A DNA stretch of 64,000 nt, taken from Curvibacter microcysteis. GTDB taxonomy: Bacteria; Pseudomonadota; Gammaproteobacteria; Burkholderiales; Burkholderiaceae_C. The DNA is taken from contig NZ_JAQSIO010000002.1 of the NCBI RefSeq assembly GCF_028649455.1, forward strand, positions 124,001-188,000, in the 5' to 3' direction. Position numbers and translations under genes: made by a program. Shown piece by piece: positions 39,522 through 49,054 of the stretch. The notes under the pieces are model-generated. The model did no database searches and was not told where the DNA came from. It worked only from the letters and a program-made list of their open reading frames with translations. Within the stretch, counting starts at the first letter, position 1, and the number at the start of each line of letters is the position of its first letter.

Positions 39522-40399
39522 GCACCTCCGCCCAATTGCTGGCCGCGGCCGAGTTGGCGCAAACGCGCCAGGGCCGTTACGCCAGCCGCAAGCGCGTCAA
39601 CACCATTGCGCTGGCCCTGTCGCTGGCCGCCATGGCCTTTGGCGTGTTCTGGCTGGTGTGGATTCTCTGGGAAACCATCCGCCTGGGCTTTGGTGGCCTG
39701 AGCGTGGCCTTGTTCACGCAAATGACCCCACCGCCCAATGAGGTGGGCGGCATCTCGAACGCCATCTTTGGCTCCTTCGTGATGGTTTTGATGGCCACTT
39801 TCATCGGCACCCCGATCGGCATCATGGCTGGCGTGTACCTGGCCGAGTACGACACCAAGGGTTGGCTGGCTTCGGTCACGCGCTTCGTCAATGACATTCT
39901 GTTGTCGGCGCCCAGCATCGTGATCGGCTTGTTCGTCTATGCCATCGTGGTCGCTCGCTTCAAGAGCTTCTCGGGCTGGGCCGGCATCATTGCCCTGGCG
40001 CTGATCGTGATCCCGGTGGTCATTCGCACCACGGAGAACATGCTGTCCCTGGTGCCCTCGGCACTGCGTGAAGCTGCGTACGCCTTGGGCACGCCCAAGT
40101 GGAAGGTCATCTTGATGATCACCCTGCGTGCGGCCCAGTCGGGCGTCATCACTGGCGTGCTGCTGGCGGTGGCCCGTATTTCAGGCGAAACGGCGCCGCT
40201 GCTGTTCACCGCCCTGAACAACCAATTCTGGAACTCGGACCTGTCCAAACCCATGGCCAGTTTGCCGGTGACCATTTTCAAATTTGCGATGAGCCCGTAC
40301 GAAAACTGGCAGCAACTGGCCTGGGCAGGTGTGTTCCTGATCACCGTGGCGGTGCTGGGGCTCAACATCCTGGCTCGGTTTTTGACCCGCCAGAAGTAA
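39518..40399 (+). CDS. pstA: Phosphate ABC transporter permease PstA
   Basis: Second channel subunit of the phosphate importer, 293 residues (296 in E. coli), six membrane segments. The coupling helix [20 protein letters not shown] and the [12 protein letters not shown] segment are typical of PstA. ATG overlaps the pstC TGA, ensuring coupled translation. Confidence 0.95.
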   Translation: MSTSAQLLAAAELAQTRQGRYASRKRVNTIALALSLAAMAFGVFWLVWILWETIRLGFGGLSVALFTQMTPPPNEVGGISNAIFGSFVMVLMATFIGTPIGIMAGVYLAEYDTKGWLASVTRFVNDILLSAPSIVIGLFVYAIVVARFKSFSGWAGIIALALIVIPVVIRTTENMLSLVPSALREAAYALGTPKWKVILMITLRAAQSGVITGVLLAVARISGETAPLLFTALNNQFWNSDLSKPMASLPVTIFKFAMSPYENWQQLAWAGVFLITVAVLGLNILARFLTRQK

Positions 40400-40417
40400 A
40401 GGCAAGGACTTAATTCC

Positions 40418-41200
40418 ATGACGACCACCTTCACCGTGCCCGACCACCAGGCCAAGATCGCTGTGCGCGATCTGAACTTCTACTACGGCAAATTCCACGC
40501 CCTCAAGGGCATCAACCTGAACATCCCCGAGAAGAAGGTCACCGCCTTCATCGGTCCGTCGGGTTGCGGCAAGTCGACGCTGCTGCGCACCTTCAACCGC
40601 ATGTTCGAGTTGTACCCCGAGCAACGCGCCGAAGGCCAGATCGTGCTCGATGGCGAGAACCTGTTGACCTCCAAGCAAGACGTGGCCTTGATCCGCGCCA
40701 AGGTCGGCATGGTGTTCCAAAAGCCCACCCCCTTCCCGATGTCGATCTACGACAACATCGCGTTCGGTGTGAAGCTGTTCGAGAACCTCAGCGCCGCCGA
40801 CATGGACGATCGCGTCGAGTGGGCCTTGCGCAAGGCGGCCCTGTGGACCGAAGTCAAGGACAAGCTCAACCAAAGTGGCTCGGGCCTCTCGGGTGGTCAA
40901 CAACAACGCCTGTGCATTGCGCGCGGCATTGCGATCAAGCCCGAAGTGCTCTTGCTCGACGAGCCCTGCTCGGCGTTGGACCCCATCTCCACCGCCAAGG
41001 TGGAAGAGCTGATTGCCGAACTGAAGGACGACTACACCGTCGTCATCGTGACCCACAACATGCAACAGGCCGCGCGCTGCAGCGACTACACCGCCTACAT
41101 GTACTTGGGCGACCTGGTGGAATTTGGCGAGACCGAGCAGATGTTCTTCAAGCCCACCCGCAAAGAGACTGAAGACTACATCACCGGCCGTTTCGGTTGA
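40418..41200 (+). CDS. pstB: Phosphate ABC transporter ATP-binding protein PstB
   Basis: ATPase of the importer, 260 residues (257 in E. coli). Walker [11 protein letters not shown]-loop [16 protein letters not shown], signature [14 protein letters not shown], Walker [12 protein letters not shown] and switch His in [10 protein letters not shown] are all present. Placed between pstA and phoU as in E. coli. Confidence 0.97.
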   Translation: MTTTFTVPDHQAKIAVRDLNFYYGKFHALKGINLNIPEKKVTAFIGPSGCGKSTLLRTFNRMFELYPEQRAEGQIVLDGENLLTSKQDVALIRAKVGMVFQKPTPFPMSIYDNIAFGVKLFENLSAADMDDRVEWALRKAALWTEVKDKLNQSGSGLSGGQQQRLCIARGIAIKPEVLLLDEPCSALDPISTAKVEELIAELKDDYTVVIVTHNMQQAARCSDYTAYMYLGDLVEFGETEQMFFKPTRKETEDYITGRFG

Positions 41201-41209
41201 GGAGCCCCC

Positions 41210-41911
41210 ATGCCTGAAAAACACCTTTCCACGCAGTTCGATGCCGACCTCAACGGCGTGTCCTCACGCGTGATGGAGCTGGGCGGCCTGGTGGAGTCCC
41301 AGATCCACCAAGCCATCTACTCGCTGTCGCAGTTCAGCCCGGAAGCGGCCGACCAGGTGATCGAGATCGAGCACCGCGTCAACGCCATGGAAATCGAGAT
41401 CGACCGCGACCTGGCCTCCATCATTGCCCGCCGTCAACCCACGGCCCGCGACCTGCGCCTGCTGTTGGCCATTTCCAAGACCACCGCCAACCTCGAGCGC
41501 GTCGGTGACGAGGCCAGCAAGATCGCGCGCATGGTCAAGTCCATCATCGAAAGCGGTGCTGCGCGTCAGCTGCCCTCGTCGGACCTGCGTGTGGCAGCCG
41601 ACCTGGCTTCGGGCCTGCTGCGCAAGGCCCTGGACGCTTTTGCCCGCCTGGACACCTCGACGGCCGTCTCCATCCTCAAGGAAGACGACCAGATCGACCG
41701 CGAGTTCGACGGCTTTGTGCGCAAGCTCATCACCTACATGATGGAAGATCCGCGCACCATCTCGCCCAGCCTGGACCTTTTGTTCTTGGCCAAGGCGATT
41801 GAGCGCATTGGCGACCACGCCAAAAACATCGCCGAGTTCATCATCTACGTGGTCAAGGGCACCGATGTGCGCCATGCCTCGATCGATGATGTGGAGTCGG
41901 CTCTCCGGTGA
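41210..41911 (+). CDS. phoU: Phosphate signalling protein PhoU
   Basis: 233 residues (241 in E. coli): two similar three-helix PhoU repeats with metal-binding E/DxxxD motifs (for example NLERVGDEASKIARM and KAIERIGDHAKNIAEFI). PhoU links PstB to PhoR and holds the phosphate response off when phosphate is plentiful. Starts 9 bases after pstB. Confidence 0.96.
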   Translation: MPEKHLSTQFDADLNGVSSRVMELGGLVESQIHQAIYSLSQFSPEAADQVIEIEHRVNAMEIEIDRDLASIIARRQPTARDLRLLLAISKTTANLERVGDEASKIARMVKSIIESGAARQLPSSDLRVAADLASGLLRKALDAFARLDTSTAVSILKEDDQIDREFDGFVRKLITYMMEDPRTISPSLDLLFLAKAIERIGDHAKNIAEFIIYVVKGTDVRHASIDDVESALR

Positions 41912-41917
41912 TTCGAG

Positions 41918-42625
41918 ATGAAGAAACTGCCTCAAATCCTGATTGTTGAAGACGAGCCGGCAATTGCCGAGCTGATCGCGGTCAACCTGCGCCACAACGG
42001 CTTCCAGCCGGTGTGGGCAGAGGATGGCATCTCGGCCCAGCGTGAGCTGGACGCGGTGCTGCCTGACGTCATCTTGCTCGACTGGATGCTGCCCGGCCAA
42101 AGCGGTGTGGCGCTGGCGCGCAAATGGCGCGCGGATGCCCGCACCAAGGGCGTGCCCATCCTGATGCTGACGGCTCGGGGTGACGAGTCCGACAAGGTGC
42201 AAGGTCTCGATGCCGGTGCTGACGACTACATCACCAAGCCGTTTTCCACTCAGGAATTGTTGGCCCGCATCCGTGCCGTGCTGCGCCGCCGCGCGCCCGA
42301 GCAGGTGTCGGACGCGGTGACGATTGGCGAGTTGGTGCTGGACGCTGCCACTTACCGTGTCACCTTCCAAGGCCAGCCCTTGAAGGTCGGCCCGACTGAA
42401 TTCAAGCTGCTGCACTACCTCATGAAGCACTCCGAGCGCGTGCACAGCCGTTCCCAGTTGCTGGACCGTGTCTGGGGCGACCATGTGTTCATCGAAGAGC
42501 GTACGGTTGACGTGCACGTCAAGCGCCTGCGTGAAGCCCTGGGCGGCGCGGGTACCATGGTGGAGACGGTGCGGGGCGCCGGCTACCGATTGACGGGTCA
42601 ACCCCAGACGGCTGTTTCTGCCTGA
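41918..42625 (+). CDS. phoB: Phosphate regulon response regulator PhoB
   Basis: 235-residue OmpR-type regulator (229 in E. coli). Receiver domain with acidic pocket EDE (11-13), phospho-acceptor Asp55, Thr85 and Lys107; C-terminal winged helix with VGPTEFKLLHYLMKH and the recognition-helix region EERTVDVHVKRLREAL. Expected to bind the PhoB boxes before ppk and pstS. It sits after phoU, so the regulator is likely made from the pst transcript and autoregulated. Confidence 0.97.
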   Translation: MKKLPQILIVEDEPAIAELIAVNLRHNGFQPVWAEDGISAQRELDAVLPDVILLDWMLPGQSGVALARKWRADARTKGVPILMLTARGDESDKVQGLDAGADDYITKPFSTQELLARIRAVLRRRAPEQVSDAVTIGELVLDAATYRVTFQGQPLKVGPTEFKLLHYLMKHSERVHSRSQLLDRVWGDHVFIEERTVDVHVKRLREALGGAGTMVETVRGAGYRLTGQPQTAVSA

Positions 42626-42645
42626 CCGCTGCGGCGGCTCACTCC

Positions 42646-44040
42646 ATGACATTTCGGTTTTTGAGTTTTGTAGGGGCCCAGCTGCTGGCGGGCGCCCTGG
42701 GCTGGGCGCTGGCCGAATGGCTGGGCGCCTCGATCGCCGTGGTGGTGGGCACCTGGGTCTGGTTCTTGTTGGACGTCTGGCGCGGCCTGAGCGTGCGCCG
42801 CTGGCTGCGCAAGGGCGACGCCAATGCGGCACCGCAAATTGGCGGTCTGTGGGGCGAGGTGTCCGACCGCGCCCGCCGTTTGCTGCGCCAAGAGGCCAAG
42901 AAGGCCAGCGACAGCGAACAGCGTCTGCAGGACTTCCTGGCCGCGATCCAGGCCTCGCCCAATGGCGTGGTGCTGCTCGATCCCGAAGGCCACATCGAGT
43001 GGTGCAACCAGACGGCCGCCGAACACTTTGGCTTTGACCCGCAGCGCGACCTGATGCAGTCCATCGGCAACCTGCTGCGCGACCCCTTGTTTGCCGCCTA
43101 CTACGCCTCGCGAGACTACAGCCACGACATCGTGATGTCCGGGCGAGACAGCACCGTGTCGCGGCCTGTGCGCCTGTCGGTTCACCTGCATGCCTACGGC
43201 GAGGGCCGGCGCCTGCTGCTGTCGCGTGACGTGACGGCGCTGGACCAAGCCGACGCCATGCGGCGCGACTTTGTGGCCAATGTGTCGCATGAGATCCGCA
43301 CGCCGCTCACCGTCTTGTCGGGCTTCATCGAGACCTTGCAAACCCTCAACCTGGAGCCGCAGGAGCGCCAGCACTACCTGAGCCTGATGGCCCAGCAGGG
43401 CAGCCGCATGCAGACCGTGGTGAACGACTTGCTCACCTTGTCGCGGCTCGAGGGCAGTCCTGCGCCCGGCCTCAACGACTGGCAACCTGTCGGCGCCTTG
43501 CTGCAGCATTGCGAGCAAGAGGCGCTGGCCCTGTCGGGCGTGGTCACCGCCCACAGCGGGCGCCGCCACCAGATCCATTTTGACGACGCACAGGCCCAGG
43601 GCGTGGACCTGGCGGGCTCGCACAATGAGCTGCAGAGCGCGTTGTCCAACCTGATCAGCAATGCCGTGCGCTACACCCCGGGCGGCGGCAGCATCCAGGT
43701 CAGTTGGCGCATGCTGCCCGATGGGCGCGCCGAATTTGAAGTGCGTGACACCGGCCCCGGCATCGCGCCGGAGCACATCCCACGGCTGACCGAGCGCTTT
43801 TACCGCGTGGACCGCAGCCGCTCGCGCGAAACCGGTGGCACCGGGCTGGGCCTGGCCATCGTCAAGCATGTGGTGCAGCGCCATGGCGCCCAGTTGTTGA
43901 TCGAGAGCAGCCTGGGCGTGGGGTCCCGTTTTGCCATCACCTTCCCGGCCAGCCGCCTGCGCTGCCAGGCCTTGGGCCTCAATGCGGGGGCGTCTGCGCT
44001 GCCATCGAGCGCCGAAGTGCGATCCAAAGCATGGGCGTGA
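42646..44040 (+). CDS. phoR: Phosphate regulon sensor histidine kinase PhoR
   Basis: 464 residues (431 in E. coli). Hydrophobic N-terminus (about 5-42), a PAS domain (about 92-200), HisKA with phospho-acceptor His215 in SHEIRTPL, and a HATPase_c domain with NLISNAVRYTP, DTGPGIAPEH and GTGLGLAIVKHV. No large periplasmic sensing domain is present, as expected for a kinase that reads PstSCAB-PhoU activity. Its last 62 bases overlap the convergent MATE gene. Confidence 0.95.
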   Translation: MTFRFLSFVGAQLLAGALGWALAEWLGASIAVVVGTWVWFLLDVWRGLSVRRWLRKGDANAAPQIGGLWGEVSDRARRLLRQEAKKASDSEQRLQDFLAAIQASPNGVVLLDPEGHIEWCNQTAAEHFGFDPQRDLMQSIGNLLRDPLFAAYYASRDYSHDIVMSGRDSTVSRPVRLSVHLHAYGEGRRLLLSRDVTALDQADAMRRDFVANVSHEIRTPLTVLSGFIETLQTLNLEPQERQHYLSLMAQQGSRMQTVVNDLLTLSRLEGSPAPGLNDWQPVGALLQHCEQEALALSGVVTAHSGRRHQIHFDDAQAQGVDLAGSHNELQSALSNLISNAVRYTPGGGSIQVSWRMLPDGRAEFEVRDTGPGIAPEHIPRLTERFYRVDRSRSRETGGTGLGLAIVKHVVQRHGAQLLIESSLGVGSRFAITFPASRLRCQALGLNAGASALPSSAEVRSKAWA

Positions 44041-45337
44041 GCACCGCTGCGGCCACGGCCAGGGCCACGGTGCTGCTGGCCCAAAAAGCGTCTGCGCTGG
44101 CCCAGGGGGCTTGGTTTCCCAGTCCCTGGTAAGCCAGCACATAGCCGCCGCCCAGGCCTGCGCCCCACAGCAGCACGCTGTAGACCAGCAGCGGGACCAG
44201 GGTCACGCGGTAGCAGCGCAGCACAAACACACACAGGGTTTGCCAGGCATCGGCCAAGTGGTAGAGCGCCACCCACAGCAGCAGGGGCGCCGCTTGCTGG
44301 GCCACCTCGGGGGATTCGGCATACCAGCGTGGCAAGGCCTCACGGCCGAGCAGCAAAGCCCCCGACGCCAGCACGCTCAAGCCGACGGCCAGGCCCAGGC
44401 CGGTTTGGACGGCCGCCCGCGCCTGGGCGGGCTGGTCAGCGCCCAGCCAGTAACTGGTGCGCGCACTGGTGGCAATGGCCAAGGACAAGGGCACCATGTA
44501 GAGCACCGCCGTGACGTTGGCAGCGATCTGGTGGCTGGCGGCGGCCGTGGTGCCCAGGCGGGCAATGAACAGGGCCATCAGCGTGAACGAGGTGACTTCG
44601 ACCATCACCGACAGGCCAGCGGGCAAGCCCAGCCGCATGAACTGCGCGAGCTGGCTTCGGTCGGGGCGCTCCAGCGGCTGCCAGAGCTGCAAGGGCCGGT
44701 AGGCGGCTTGGCGCTGCAGCATCAACAGGCCCAGACCCAGCAGGCTGTAGTTGACCACCAGTGTGGCCACGGCGCAGCCTGTGGCACCATAAGCCGGCAG
44801 CCCGGCACCCCCCCAAGTCAGCAGCATGGACAAGGGCACTTTGATGGCCAGGCCGCCCAGTTGCAAGGCCGTCACCAGGCGGGGCTGGTGCAAGGCCTGG
44901 CTCAGCGTGCTGTAGATGCGAAACAGCAAAGCAGGCGGCAGCGCCCAGGCCAGGACGGCCAGGTACTGGCGCACGTCAGGGCGCAAGGCCTCTGGGACCT
45001 GGGTCCATTCCAGGGCCGGTTCGGGCCACAGCAGCAAGCCCATGCCCAGCACGGCCGCGACAGCGCCCAGGTAAAGCGATTGGCGCACCGAGCGCCCGAC
45101 CGCTTCGGGCCGACCCGCGCCTTGCAGTTCGGCCCAGATGGGCAGCAAGGCCTGCAGCACACCCATCAGGCCGACATAGACGCTGATGTAGAAAGCCGAG
45201 CCCACGGCCAAGGCGGCCAAAGCTTCCGGCGAGTGGCGACCCGCGACCAGCGTATCGGTCACGCCATAGGCCATCACGGCCAACTGACCCGCCAACACCG
45301 TGCCGGCATGGCGGGCAATCAAGCGCATTTCGCTCAC
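43979..45337 (-). CDS. MATE family efflux transporter
   Basis: 452-residue membrane protein with about twelve hydrophobic segments in two related halves, matching the MATE/NorM multidrug or toxin extrusion family (LAGQLAVMAYGVTDTLVAGRHS at the start, GLSVMVEVTSFTLMALFIARLGT in the second half). Uses a Na+ or H+ gradient; substrate unknown. The GTG start is preceded by GGGAGCTGAGC; ATG 45328 is an alternative. Two bases behind the upstream glycosyltransferase gene, so co-transcribed. Confidence 0.88.
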   Translation of the reverse strand: MSEMRLIARHAGTVLAGQLAVMAYGVTDTLVAGRHSPEALAALAVGSAFYISVYVGLMGVLQALLPIWAELQGAGRPEAVGRSVRQSLYLGAVAAVLGMGLLLWPEPALEWTQVPEALRPDVRQYLAVLAWALPPALLFRIYSTLSQALHQPRLVTALQLGGLAIKVPLSMLLTWGGAGLPAYGATGCAVATLVVNYSLLGLGLLMLQRQAAYRPLQLWQPLERPDRSQLAQFMRLGLPAGLSVMVEVTSFTLMALFIARLGTTAAASHQIAANVTAVLYMVPLSLAIATSARTSYWLGADQPAQARAAVQTGLGLAVGLSVLASGALLLGREALPRWYAESPEVAQQAAPLLLWVALYHLADAWQTLCVFVLRCYRVTLVPLLVYSVLLWGAGLGGGYVLAYQGLGNQAPWASADAFWASSTVALAVAAAVLTPMLWIALRRSMAAQTPPH

Positions 45338-45339
45338 GC

Positions 45340-47043
45340 TCAGCTCCCGCTGCGGCGGTACAGCAAGACGGCTTCGCGGCGCTCCACGGGGCGCCAGACA
45401 CTGCTTTCAAATTGCCACTGCGCCATGTTGGGCGGTACCTGGCCCGGCCCAGCGGGTTCACGTCCGAGCAGCAACCAGTCGCAGCGCGGTTGTTCACCCA
45501 AGGCGTGCACGCGCAGCTCCCCGTGGTACTGGAAGGCGGCCACCTGGGCCTGGTTCAGGCCAAAGGCGTCCGCGCAGTGGGCCGTGCCCATCAGGGCGCG
45601 CGCGGACTGCACCATGGTGGCGTAGCTCTGGGCGTAGTCCAACAGCGGCAGCCACAGCGTCATGAGCAGGATCCAGCCCAGGGCGGCACCGCCCGCGGGC
45701 AGTACCAGGCTCTTCCAGATGGCGGCCCGCTGCCGGCCGGCACGCCACTTGACCAGGGCGATCCAGGCCCCGGTGGCCGTCAGGGCACACAGCAGCGGGA
45801 AGAGCGAAAAATCAGGTTGGAAGCCGGGCGCCAGGCGCGCCACATTGGCCGCCGGCTGGGCCGGAAAGCCTGTTTGCATGGCCAGCCAGATCACCCAGAT
45901 GATGATGGCCGCACCGGTGAAAAACAGCAGGGTGAACCAGTCGATCAGCGCGCCCATGCTGCGGCTCAGCGTGGGCAAGGCAAAGGCGGCCAAGGTGGCC
46001 AAGGCGGGAAGCCCCAGCAGCAAGGCCCGGTCGGCCGGCACGGTGGTGAAGGTGGCGACCACCGACACCGCCACAAACCAAAGTGGCAGGCTCAGGTGCA
46101 GCGGCCAGCGCTTGCCGCGCAGGTGATGGCGCCAGCGCCAGACCGACCAGGCCGCCAAGGGCCAGGCCGGCCAGGCAAACCAGACCAGGAGGCGCAACAG
46201 GCTGCGGGCCTCAGGCAAGTCAGGCCAGAGCACGCGCCAGCGGTTCAGGTCCAAGGCCAAGACCAGAACCCCCACGGCCAGCGTGACCACGCCAGCCACC
46301 GTGGCCACTTGGCCCGGGCTGTGTTGGCGGCCGGGCTCGTTGTCCGCCGGGTGGGTTTGGGCCCAGCACAGGCCGGTGGCGCCCAGGCCAAAGATCAGGG
46401 CCAGCGAGGGTGCACCGCTCAAGGCCAAGCCGCCCAGGCCGGCGCCCAGCGCCAGCACCGGCGCCACGCGCCGGTAAGGGCTGGCGGCGACGGCGTAAAA
46501 GGCCAGGCTGGTGCAGCACAGTTGGGCCAGGTAAGAGGTGGTTTCGTGCGACAGCCGCGCCAGGCCCAGGCAGGCCATCAAGGCCAGCAGGCCGCCATCG
46601 GCGAGCGCGCGGGCGTAGTCATTGGGGCGGGCCTCGCCGCCGAAGGCAAAGGCGACCGGCTGGGCGCGGGGGCTGCGCGCCAGGTAGTAAACGCCATACC
46701 AGGTGGCCACCAAGGTCAGGGTCAGCATGACCATGAAGGGCAGGCGGGTCACCAACTCCGGCGACCAGCCAGCAGGCGCCAACAGCACGGCCCCGGCCCC
46801 CAGCCAGTAGGCCAGCAAGCCGTCGGTCTCAGGGGGCATGCCCGCCAGCGTGGGGTTGAGCCAGGGCGTGTGGCCGCCCGCCAGTTCCAGCATGAACCCG
46901 AGCGCCGCGATGTCGCCATTCTTCCAGGGGCCATGGCCCCAGAAGCCCGCCATCACATAGGCCGCGCACAGGCCCAGCAGGGCCCAGCGGGGCAGGCGGC
47001 GCACGGCACTTTGGGCAACGATGGCAGGGGAGGTGGAGTTCAA
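45340..47043 (-). CDS. ArnT/PMT-like polytopic glycosyltransferase (GT39/GT83 type)
   Basis: About 567 residues with ten or more membrane segments. The conserved acidic periplasmic loop of lipid-linked-sugar transferases is visible (WKNGDIAALGFMLELAGG, WLNPTLAGMPPETDGLLAYW). Members move sugars from undecaprenyl phosphate onto lipid A or proteins at the periplasmic face; the sugar and acceptor here are unknown. The start is uncertain: the longest frame begins with a GTG inside the rpmE2 terminator, so a TTG further in was chosen, without a clear SD. Confidence 0.68.
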   Translation of the reverse strand: MNSTSPAIVAQSAVRRLPRWALLGLCAAYVMAGFWGHGPWKNGDIAALGFMLELAGGHTPWLNPTLAGMPPETDGLLAYWLGAGAVLLAPAGWSPELVTRLPFMVMLTLTLVATWYGVYYLARSPRAQPVAFAFGGEARPNDYARALADGGLLALMACLGLARLSHETTSYLAQLCCTSLAFYAVAASPYRRVAPVLALGAGLGGLALSGAPSLALIFGLGATGLCWAQTHPADNEPGRQHSPGQVATVAGVVTLAVGVLVLALDLNRWRVLWPDLPEARSLLRLLVWFAWPAWPLAAWSVWRWRHHLRGKRWPLHLSLPLWFVAVSVVATFTTVPADRALLLGLPALATLAAFALPTLSRSMGALIDWFTLLFFTGAAIIIWVIWLAMQTGFPAQPAANVARLAPGFQPDFSLFPLLCALTATGAWIALVKWRAGRQRAAIWKSLVLPAGGAALGWILLMTLWLPLLDYAQSYATMVQSARALMGTAHCADAFGLNQAQVAAFQYHGELRVHALGEQPRCDWLLLGREPAGPGQVPPNMAQWQFESSVWRPVERREAVLLYRRSGS

Positions 47044-47090
47044 CTTGGGCGCGGGTGTGATGGGGATGGGCGGATCAGGCCCAGAAAAGC

Positions 47091-47123
47091 AAAAAGGCAG
47101 CACGTTGACCGGGCTGCCTTTTT
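47091..47123. terminator. Bidirectional terminator below rpmE2
   Basis: AAAAAGGCAGC (47091-47101) and GCTGCCTTTTT (47113-47123) are perfect 11-base reverse complements around ACGTTGACCGG. On the minus strand it ends the rpmE2 transcript with a T5 run. Confidence 0.85.
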
Positions 47124-47160
47124 AGCAGAAGTCGAACCGGCGGCATGCGCCGGCTTTGAC

Positions 47161-47427
47161 TTACTTGCTGGGGGTGGCCAGCTTGCCGAAGCGGTTGCGG
47201 AAGCGCTCGACACGACCGCCCATGTTGTCCACCGACTTTTGGGTGCCGGTGTAGAAGGGGTGCGATTCGCTGGAGGTGTCCAGCTTGAACAGCGGCAGTT
47301 CGCGGCCGTCTTCGGTCTTGCCCATTTCCTTGGTGTTCACGCAGGAACGGGTCACAAACTTGAAGCCGTTCGACAGGTCCACAAACAGGACTTCGCGGTA
47401 GTTCGGGTGAATGCCTTCTTTGGCCAT
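47161..47427 (-). CDS. rpmE2: 50S ribosomal protein L31 type B
   Basis: 88 residues. [32 protein letters not shown] and [23 protein letters not shown] identify L31. It has a single cysteine and lacks the CxxC zinc-binding pair of the zinc form, so it is the C-minus (type B) paralogue that does not need zinc. An AAGGTAAAG ribosome-binding site lies before the ATG, and a strong sigma-70 promoter lies about 75 bp upstream. Confidence 0.95.
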   Translation of the reverse strand: MAKEGIHPNYREVLFVDLSNGFKFVTRSCVNTKEMGKTEDGRELPLFKLDTSSESHPFYTGTQKSVDNMGGRVERFRNRFGKLATPSK

Positions 47428-47500
47428 GATCTTTACCTTGTAAATACTTGCGAGAGCCACTGCACACCCACTGCGCAGCACTTTTCGCCAAAAGCCCTCC

Positions 47501-47529
47501 ATTATCACCTTTTTTGGAGGGCGTTTCAA
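47501..47529 (-). promoter_or_regulatory. rpmE2 promoter overlapped by an inverted repeat
   Basis: On the minus strand TTGAAA (-35), exactly 17 bases, then GATAAT (-10): a near-consensus sigma-70 promoter. GGAGGGC (47516-47522) and GCCCTCC (47494-47500) form a 7-bp inverted repeat that straddles the -10. Read as RNA from the M20 gene upstream it could be a terminator (TTTT follows); read as DNA it could be an operator. Confidence 0.65.
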
Positions 47530-47585
47530 GATGGGCTCTGTCGGGGTGAGCTCGCCCCGGGGGCTGGTCCCGGGGCGCAGCGAGC

Positions 47586-48911
47586 TCAGGCCTGCCAGGG
47601 CAGCACGCCGCACCAGTCGACCATGAAGCGCGCCAGGGTCTGGCTGACGCGCTTCATGCTGCTCAGCGAGACCGATTCGTCAATGCCATGGATGTGCCGC
47701 GCGACGGGCCCGTAGTTGGTCACCGGCAGGTCGGTGGCCAGGCTGAAGTGGCGCCCGTCGGTGGTGGCGGTGCAGGCCAGGCGCGTGGGGGCCTGGCCGT
47801 TGACTTGGGTGTGGGCCTGGGCCAAGGCTTGCATGGCGGGGTGCTCCAGGTTGTAGACACAGCCTGGCGAGCGGTGCCCGCGCGCGCTGATCTCAATTTG
47901 CAGCGCCGGGTTCAGTGCCTGGGCCTTGGCACGCAGGCGCTGGCTGATGTCGGCCAGCGCTGCATCGGCATCCACGCCGGGGAAGTAGCTGCAGCGCAAG
48001 CCCAGGGTGCAGGTGCAGGGCACCGAAGAATTCCACTCGCCACCTTCGATGGTGCCCAGGTTGAAATTCAGCGGGTGGGCCACATCGGCAAAAGCGGGGT
48101 GGCGGCGCTCGGGTGCGTTCCATTCGGCCTCCATCACCTTCAGCTCGGCCACCAGGGCCATGCCGGCCTCGATGGGGTTGAGCCCGCTGCCCATGTAGGC
48201 CACATGGGCGGGTCGCCCGGTCAGGGTGACGAACAACCAACTCACCCCCACCTGGGCCGCCATGAGGGTCTCGCCAAAGGGCTCGGGGATGATCACCGCG
48301 TCGAAGTCGGTCAGCCGGGCCTTGGCCAGGGTGTTGGTCAGCGCATGGACGGTCGACAAGGTGCCATTGCCCGTGTTTTCCTCGTCCAGCACCGCATTGA
48401 AGCCCACGACGCCGGCCGGCTGAAGGCCCAGCGAACGCAAGGCCTGCAAGGCGATGAGGGTGCAGATCAGCCCCCCTTTCATGTCGCCCGCGCCGCGCCC
48501 GTACAGCCAGTCACCCTCGACCCGAGGCTGGAAGGGGGGGCTGTGCCACAGGCTGTCGGGGCCCGTGGGCACCACGTCGAGGTGGCCATTGAACAGCACC
48601 GAGCGCCCGCGTGGCGTGCCGGCGGGCGGCAGGTGCCGGGCCAGCAGGTTGTAGCGCCCATTGTCGGGGTCGCAGGGGCAGGAGAAAAGCGGTGAGTCCT
48701 GGATCAGGCGGCTGTCCAGCAGGATGCGTTCGCAGTCCAGGCCCAGGGCTTGCATCTGCGCTTCCAGCACGGCGGCGGCGGGTTGTTCGGCGCCCGAGAG
48801 GCTGGGCGCGGCGACCAGGGCGCTGAGCTGGCTCACCATCGTGTCGTGCAAGGCGTCGACGGCCAGTGCCAGCGCTTCGGTGCTGGGCGTGAGGGCGGTA
48901 GAGGGGGTCAT
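47586..48911 (-). CDS. M20 family metallopeptidase/deacylase (ArgE/DapE type)
   Basis: 441-residue zinc hydrolase of the ArgE/DapE/CPG2 group. Metal and catalytic residues are in [41 protein letters not shown] and [11 protein letters not shown]. Likely removes an acyl group from an N-acyl amino acid or amine. A good AGGAG precedes the ATG at MTPSTAL. It lies at the edge of the accessory catabolic locus and is divergent from an amidase gene, so a joint role in N-acyl compound breakdown is inferred. Confidence 0.83.
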   Translation of the reverse strand: MTPSTALTPSTEALALAVDALHDTMVSQLSALVAAPSLSGAEQPAAAVLEAQMQALGLDCERILLDSRLIQDSPLFSCPCDPDNGRYNLLARHLPPAGTPRGRSVLFNGHLDVVPTGPDSLWHSPPFQPRVEGDWLYGRGAGDMKGGLICTLIALQALRSLGLQPAGVVGFNAVLDEENTGNGTLSTVHALTNTLAKARLTDFDAVIIPEPFGETLMAAQVGVSWLFVTLTGRPAHVAYMGSGLNPIEAGMALVAELKVMEAEWNAPERRHPAFADVAHPLNFNLGTIEGGEWNSSVPCTCTLGLRCSYFPGVDADAALADISQRLRAKAQALNPALQIEISARGHRSPGCVYNLEHPAMQALAQAHTQVNGQAPTRLACTATTDGRHFSLATDLPVTNYGPVARHIHGIDESVSLSSMKRVSQTLARFMVDWCGVLPWQA

Positions 48912-49054
48912 GGCAAGCTCCTGGCGCTGGTGGCCGTGCAAGTGGAAGAAGACCCGCCGCAGCGCAGCGCGCGCGGCTGGGCAAGTGGAGGCGGCGCCGC
49001 TATGCTGGCCCGCTGTTCCCTGGTTTTGTTGGAAAGAAAAAGGCTGAACCTGTG

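Noticed and set aside
47044-47103. N-terminal extension of the ArnT-like gene starting at a GTG
   Set aside because: The GTG lies inside the loop of a perfect terminator hairpin and the extra residues are unconserved.
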